Shown here: in pieces, positions 60,002 through 64,000 of the stretch
Layout: every line of letters starts with the position of its first letter
Position numbering within the stretch: position 1 is the first letter of the stretch
Source: Anaerolineae bacterium
GTDB taxonomy: Bacteria > Chloroflexota > Anaerolineae > Anaerolineales > Villigracilaceae
Length of the DNA: 64,000 bases
Direction of reading: 5' to 3'
Assembly (NCBI GenBank): GCA_021324435.1
Contig: JAJPIZ010000039.1
Span: 62,001 to 126,000 of the forward strand
Program-made: the position numbers and the translations under genes
Notes under the pieces: model-generated
What the model saw: the letters and a program-made list of their open reading frames with translations, nothing else
What the model was told of the DNA's origin: nothing
Databases searched by the model: none

Positions 60002-60295
60002 AAAATCTCCTAAAGATAGCAAAGTTGCACTTCACAGTTGAATCTACAGGCACTTTTTAGGTATTGATACTCACAAAAGAAGCGACCAGGCCGGCCGCCT
60101 TCAAAGATTGGCAACGCAAATTTGAAGTCGTTATAGAAATAGTATTTTTTGTGCCGGGAAAAACAGAAGTTGCTAGGCTATGTACTGCAAGATAATACAG
60201 TTTCGTTGAAGCATTCTCTCGTAAATCAAGGAGGGATCAGTCTCTGGTAACGAGATATCTAGTCCAGAAAATCGGTGGCTTCCGTTTGAAATAAG
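60002..60295. other. Gene-free AT-rich stretch
   Basis: These 294 bases hold no convincing gene, RNA or repeat. A ribosome site for the gene to the left is at its left edge; the rest is low in GC like its neighbours. Confidence 0.5.
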
Positions 60296-60994
60296 CTATG
60301 AAGAACGGCTATAACCGATACAAATGGCCAAGCCATTTGCAGCCCGATAGGGAACGCCATATCTAACATTTTTCAACTCAGATCGCTCCGACTGCTTCCA
60401 AGTCTCAGGGCCTATCCTTTTAAAATAATAATACTCATCAAATCCAAGCTGATTACTCCATAAATCAGTATCTATTTCAGGATTATACCCAATGGGAATG
60501 GTGACAATTAGTTTTCCGGCATAAGAAAGGAGCGAAAACATGTTTTGAATCGCCCGCTTATATTTTCGGGGTTCCTTTGGTTTCTCATCAAAACCTATGT
60601 GTTCTAACGTAGATATACACAACACGAGCTCATAAGACCGATCATCCCGATAAGTAACAATATCTTGGGCAATAATCTTCCCACCTCTTTCATATTTATC
60701 GACCACGATGTGAGGAGATCGAATGTAATGAGAAAGAACATTGCCAACTTCTAAAACCTTTCGAGGATCTTCGTGTTGCAAATATTCTATTGCCAGTGGG
60801 AGCTCGACACAACGCTCATTACGCCATGTGGTATTATACGGGTGCAAAAAGTATTTGTATTCTTGGCCCCGAAAGTTAAAAGTCCTCTCCGGGCAAAGCC
60901 ATTTTCTATACAAATACGGAACTTGATATACATATTGACCGACTCTCATAGAGAGCATGGGAAACAAACTGTAAGATTTTTTGTTCATTGACAT
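60296..60994 (-). CDS. Methyltransferase-like protein of a glycan locus
   Basis: With ATG 60994 (AGAGG seven bases upstream) the protein has 232 residues; the frame is open to 61033, across the divergent start at 61024. VLEVGNVLSHYIRSPHIVVD (about 80-99) resembles motif I of DUF268-like or SAM-dependent methyltransferases, followed by IIAQDIVTYRDDRSYELVLC and STLEHIGFDEKPKEPRKYKR, then LLSYAGKLIVTIPIGYNPEI. The usual GxGxG is weak (EVGNVLSH). It is AT-rich and divergent from the GT4 gene. Its role in modifying a glycan is inference. Confidence 0.75.
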   Translation of the reverse strand: MSMNKKSYSLFPMLSMRVGQYVYQVPYLYRKWLCPERTFNFRGQEYKYFLHPYNTTWRNERCVELPLAIEYLQHEDPRKVLEVGNVLSHYIRSPHIVVDKYERGGKIIAQDIVTYRDDRSYELVLCISTLEHIGFDEKPKEPRKYKRAIQNMFSLLSYAGKLIVTIPIGYNPEIDTDLWSNQLGFDEYYYFKRIGPETWKQSERSELKNVRYGVPYRAANGLAICIGYSRSS

Positions 60995-61023
60995 TTGAGA
61001 ACCTCTTTCAAGGGAATCACTAG

Positions 61024-62142
61024 ATGACATCAAGAATTAAAATTGGAATCTGCGCTCGAGGATTAGGTAGCTCATTTAGCGGTCCAAACTCCTATATTGA
61101 AGGCTTTACCAAAGAGTTTATCAAACAAGCAAACAACTTCGAAATCCATGTCTATTATAACAGCCCAGAATCTGCTGGGTCATTTGCAGGTGCTATTGAG
61201 CATATTATTTCCAGCACAAATTCGTTCTTTTGGGATCATGTTTTACTTCCCCTACAGGTAAAACGAGACAATATTTCTCTGCTTATCTTCCCCAAAGGAA
61301 CTATATCTGCCCAGCTTCCCTGTAAAGCAGTACCAATAATGCTGGACCTTGGATATTTTTATACTAATCTGAATCCATACAGGAAACTCGACACCATCTA
61401 TATGCGAAGGGCTATGAGCTTTTCCGCACATAAGGCGGATATGATCTTTAGTATCTCCGAGCACACGCGGCAGGATATAATTCGTTTTTTACACGTCCCA
61501 CCAGAAAAGGTAATCAACATTTATGGGGCAGCAGCAAAGAATTATCAACCAGTAAATGATGCAAATATCTTGAACAGGGTAAAGACACAATACCAGTTGG
61601 TTGATCCTTTCATTTTTTTTCCCACAAACGTCTCACCTCGGAAAAATTTCAATCGCTTATTAGATGCATTCGAGATGATCAAAGATAAGATCCCGCACCA
61701 TTTGTATTTTACCGGGAGTGTCGCTTGGAACACCAAAGATGTAATAGATCGGTTGAAAGGTCCCATATCTTCTCGCGTCCATAAACTTGGAAGAGTTCCG
61801 CCTCCCGACATTCCTGCATTATACACTCTTGCACAATTTACGGTCTATCCATCTCTTTTTGAGGGGTTGGGGCTGCCGGTTCTGGAGGCGTTCCAGTGTG
61901 GTTCGCCCGTCTTGACATCTAACCAGACCTCTTTGCCTGAAATCGCTGGCGATGCTGCGATGATCGTGGATGCTTATTCACAACAATCGTTAGCTGAGGG
62001 ATTAACAAGAATGGCAAATGATCCCCAACTAAGGGATTCCCTACGGTCCAAGGGTTTCGAACAAGCAAAAAATTTCACGTGGGAAAAAACAGTTAAGACC
62101 GCACTCAACTCAATCACGTGGCTGGTTAGTCAGGCTGGCTAG
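61024..62142 (+). CDS. Glycosyltransferase family 4
   Basis: The 372-residue GT-B enzyme starts TSRIKIGICARGLGSSFSGP and has a nucleotide-sugar-binding C-lobe: FIFFPTNVSPRKNFNRLLDA, LYFTGSVAWNTKDVIDRLKG, RVPPPDIPALYTLAQFTVYP and FEGLGLPVLEAFQCGSPVLT, where the E of FEG...E (EX7E) contacts the donor. It ends in a helix (WEKTVKTALNSITWLVS). It is AT-rich and converges with asparagine synthase by a four-base overlap. It probably adds a sugar of the same or a related glycan. Confidence 0.9.
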   Translation: MTSRIKIGICARGLGSSFSGPNSYIEGFTKEFIKQANNFEIHVYYNSPESAGSFAGAIEHIISSTNSFFWDHVLLPLQVKRDNISLLIFPKGTISAQLPCKAVPIMLDLGYFYTNLNPYRKLDTIYMRRAMSFSAHKADMIFSISEHTRQDIIRFLHVPPEKVINIYGAAAKNYQPVNDANILNRVKTQYQLVDPFIFFPTNVSPRKNFNRLLDAFEMIKDKIPHHLYFTGSVAWNTKDVIDRLKGPISSRVHKLGRVPPPDIPALYTLAQFTVYPSLFEGLGLPVLEAFQCGSPVLTSNQTSLPEIAGDAAMIVDAYSQQSLAEGLTRMANDPQLRDSLRSKGFEQAKNFTWEKTVKTALNSITWLVSQAG

Positions 62143-64000
62143 AATTTATTCATCCACAACGCCAGCATCGTGAGCGCGTACAGCCGTTTGCCGTGATCGG
62201 TGCGGGCTTGCGTATGTTCATCCATCAAAGTTTGCAAAGCGGACGGATTGAATAAACCGCTCAACGGACTTTCAGCGCCGAGCAAAAGTTCGCGCGACCA
62301 ATCTGCCAGCGGGCCGCGGAACCAAGCCGCCAGCGGAATGCCGAATCCCTGCTTGCCGTGCGACTTGACGTTCTCCGGCAGATATTTGGCAAAGGCTTTC
62401 TTCAACAGATATTTTCCGCTTCGTCCGCGGACTTTGAGCGGGTCCGGCAAACGCGCGGCCCACTCCACGATTTCATGATCGAGAAACGGCGAGCGTCCTT
62501 CGAGCGAGGCGGCCATCGTCATGCGGTCGGCTTTGACCAGCAAATCGCCGGGCAAATAATTATGCAGGTCGGTGTAAAGCGTCCGGTCGAGAAAGGAGTC
62601 GCTGGCTTTATCAAAAGATTCAGCCAATAACGATTCGGCATGAACGGCGCGGAAATTTTTCCAATGTTCTTCTTTCCAAAGTTGTTGCCGCTGCCACGGC
62701 GCGAAGTACGAACCCCAGCGCAAAATGCTGGCGCGGCGATCCATGCGCGGCAGTTGTTCGAGACGTTTCAAGCCGTTCACAAAACTTTGCCCAATCGGGC
62801 GCGTCGACCGATCGGGGAGGCGGCGCGCAATGGACGGAATCAGGTTCCGGGTCAGGAACGGAGGCGCCTGCAAATACGCGTTGGCAAGCGGATCGAGCCA
62901 GTACCGTTGATAGCCGGCGAAGTCTTCATCGCCGCCGTCGCCGTTCAAGGCGACCGTCACATATTGGCGCGTCAACATCGAAAGGTGATACAGTGGAATC
63001 GCCGAGGCGTCCGCAAACGGCTCGCCAAAATGACAAATGATTTTTTCGAGCGTGGCGGGAATATCGCCGTATGTCAGCGTGAACTCGTGATGATCGGTGG
63101 AATATTTTTGCGCCACGGCGCGCGCATAAGGCAGTTCGGAAAATTCTTCTTCCTGAAAACCGACCGAAAATGTTTTCACGGGCGCGTCGCTCAACTCCGC
63201 CATCAGCGCCACAACGATGCTCGAATCGAGTCCGCCGCTCAAATGCGCGCCGAGCGGCACTTCGCTGATCAGGCGCATCTTGACCGCCTCGCGCAGGCGC
63301 GCGCGAAGTTCTTCAGCCAGATCGTTTTCACTGCCGGTTAATTTCGGCTGATAGGAAACGTCCCAATACCGATTGATTTTGACTTCGCCGTGTTCCCAAA
63401 CCAGCGTGTGCGCGGCGGGAAGTTTATAAACGTTTTTATAAACCGTGCGCGGTTCGGGAACATATTGCAGGCTCAAATACAAATCAACCGCTTCGAGGTC
63501 CATCTCGGGGCGATGCGGCAACGCCTTGAGCAAGCCGTTCAACTCGGAACAAAAATAAAACTCGCCGTTTTGAACCGTGTAATAAATCGGTTTTTTCCCA
63601 AGCCGGTCGCGCGCGATGAACAAACGACGTCTGCGGCTGTCCCACAGAGCAAACGCAAACATGCCGCGAAAATGCCGGACGCACGCTTCGCCTTCGTCTT
63701 CATAAAAATGAATCACACACTCGGTATCGGTTTGAGTCTTGAAACGATGACCGCGCTGTTCCAATTCGGCGCGCATCTCGGGATAGTTGTAAATCTCGCC
63801 GTTGTACACGATCCAAATCGAATCGTCTTCGTTCGAGATCGGCTGGTCGCCGCCCTTCACATCAATGATGGCAAGCCGCCGCATTGCAAGCCCCGCGCCG
63901 TCGGCGATATGAAAGCCGTCGCTATCGGGACCGCGGTGGACGATCGCCGCGTTCATTGCCTGTAAAATTTCGCGGCCGCCGGGGCGATGATCCGAATACG
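62139..64000 (-). CDS. asnB: Asparagine synthase (glutamine-hydrolysing), 5' end outside the window
   Basis: The frame is open to the right edge; codons before the first ATG in the window (63956) read YSDHRPGGREILQA, so the true start, with its nucleophilic Cys2, lies beyond base 64,000. What is seen: AAIVHRGPDSDGFHIADGAG (glutaminase domain), VYNGEIYNYPEMRAEL, RDRLGKKPIYY, the ATP-binding LSGGLDSSIVVALM and NGDGGDEDFAGYQRYW. So both domains are intact as far as visible. AsnB-like enzymes in sugar clusters can amidate sugar acids (for example uronic or nonulosonic acids) instead of making free asparagine; either is possible here. Confidence 0.93.
   Translation of the reverse strand, partial: YSDHRPGGREILQAMNAAIVHRGPDSDGFHIADGAGLAMRRLAIIDVKGGDQPISNEDDSIWIVYNGEIYNYPEMRAELEQRGHRFKTQTDTECVIHFYEDEGEACVRHFRGMFAFALWDSRRRRLFIARDRLGKKPIYYTVQNGEFYFCSELNGLLKALPHRPEMDLEAVDLYLSLQYVPEPRTVYKNVYKLPAAHTLVWEHGEVKINRYWDVSYQPKLTGSENDLAEELRARLREAVKMRLISEVPLGAHLSGGLDSSIVVALMAELSDAPVKTFSVGFQEEEFSELPYARAVAQKYSTDHHEFTLTYGDIPATLEKIICHFGEPFADASAIPLYHLSMLTRQYVTVALNGDGGDEDFAGYQRYWLDPLANAYLQAPPFLTRNLIPSIARRLPDRSTRPIGQSFVNGLKRLEQLPRMDRRASILRWGSYFAPWQRQQLWKEEHWKNFRAVHAESLLAESFDKASDSFLDRTLYTDLHNYLPGDLLVKADRMTMAASLEGRSPFLDHEIVEWAARLPDPLKVRGRSGKYLLKKAFAKYLPENVKSHGKQGFGIPLAAWFRGPLADWSRELLLGAESPLSGLFNPSALQTLMDEHTQARTDHGKRLYALTMLALWMNKF

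Overview
The window looks like chromosomal DNA of a Chloroflexota bacterium, most likely class Anaerolineae. This is inferred from the pairing of an SCO1664-type protein with a DUF3090 protein (shared by Actinobacteria and Chloroflexi), a free-standing large subunit of an acyl-CoA mutase, stand-alone four-helix-bundle (23S intervening-sequence type) proteins, and intergenic gaps full of short palindromes and heptad repeats. Most genes are GC-rich by eye; a few segments (3.6-4.7, 17.7-18.3, 49.7-52.8 and 59-62 kb) are clearly AT-richer and look imported.

Bases 1 to 14,000 hold mostly ordinary genes: the end of a carotenoid-desaturase-like oxidoreductase, a duplicated DinB-like protein, two membrane proteins, homoserine dehydrogenase, the SCO1664/DUF3090 pair, an isobutyryl-CoA-mutase-like enzyme, phosphofructokinase, ribonuclease Z and FtsK. 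An AT-rich HNH endonuclease gene at 3.6-4.8 kb is packaged like an integron gene cassette, with an attC-like 3' site and a matching 5' end. From 14.0 to 17.6 kb, around a tRNA-Arg gene, the DNA is decayed: a membrane-protein pseudogene, a 5'-truncated copy of the neighbouring PLP enzyme, and an alpha/beta-hydrolase pseudogene.

From 17.7 to 48.1 kb almost every gene reads leftward. Together they form a cell-surface polysaccharide locus. Its contents are nonulosonic-acid (sialic, pseudaminic or legionaminic type) synthesis (two NeuB-family synthases, two CMP-sugar transferases, PseB, several SDR and Gfo/Idh enzymes), three of four sulfotransferases with a fused ATP sulfurylase/APS kinase that makes their donor PAPS, several glycosyltransferases, capsule-type export-linked proteins, a Wzm/Wzt-like ABC exporter, and a winged-helix regulator at the upstream end. 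A near-identical 22-base inverted-repeat element lies at the regulator promoter and at the PAPS-synthetase promoter, suggesting one regulator controls both. From 48.2 to 64 kb the theme continues in both directions: a methyltransferase-glycosyltransferase fusion, methyltransferases, large multi-pass membrane proteins, a flippase-like protein, a fourth sulfotransferase, a GT4 glycosyltransferase and an asparagine synthase cut by the window end. The simplest reading is a locus for an exported, sulfated, nonulosonic-acid-containing glycan.

A second theme is small palindromic and heptad repeats. They occupy many intergenic gaps, replace the 5' ends of several genes, and in at least five genes sit in frame inside the coding sequence.
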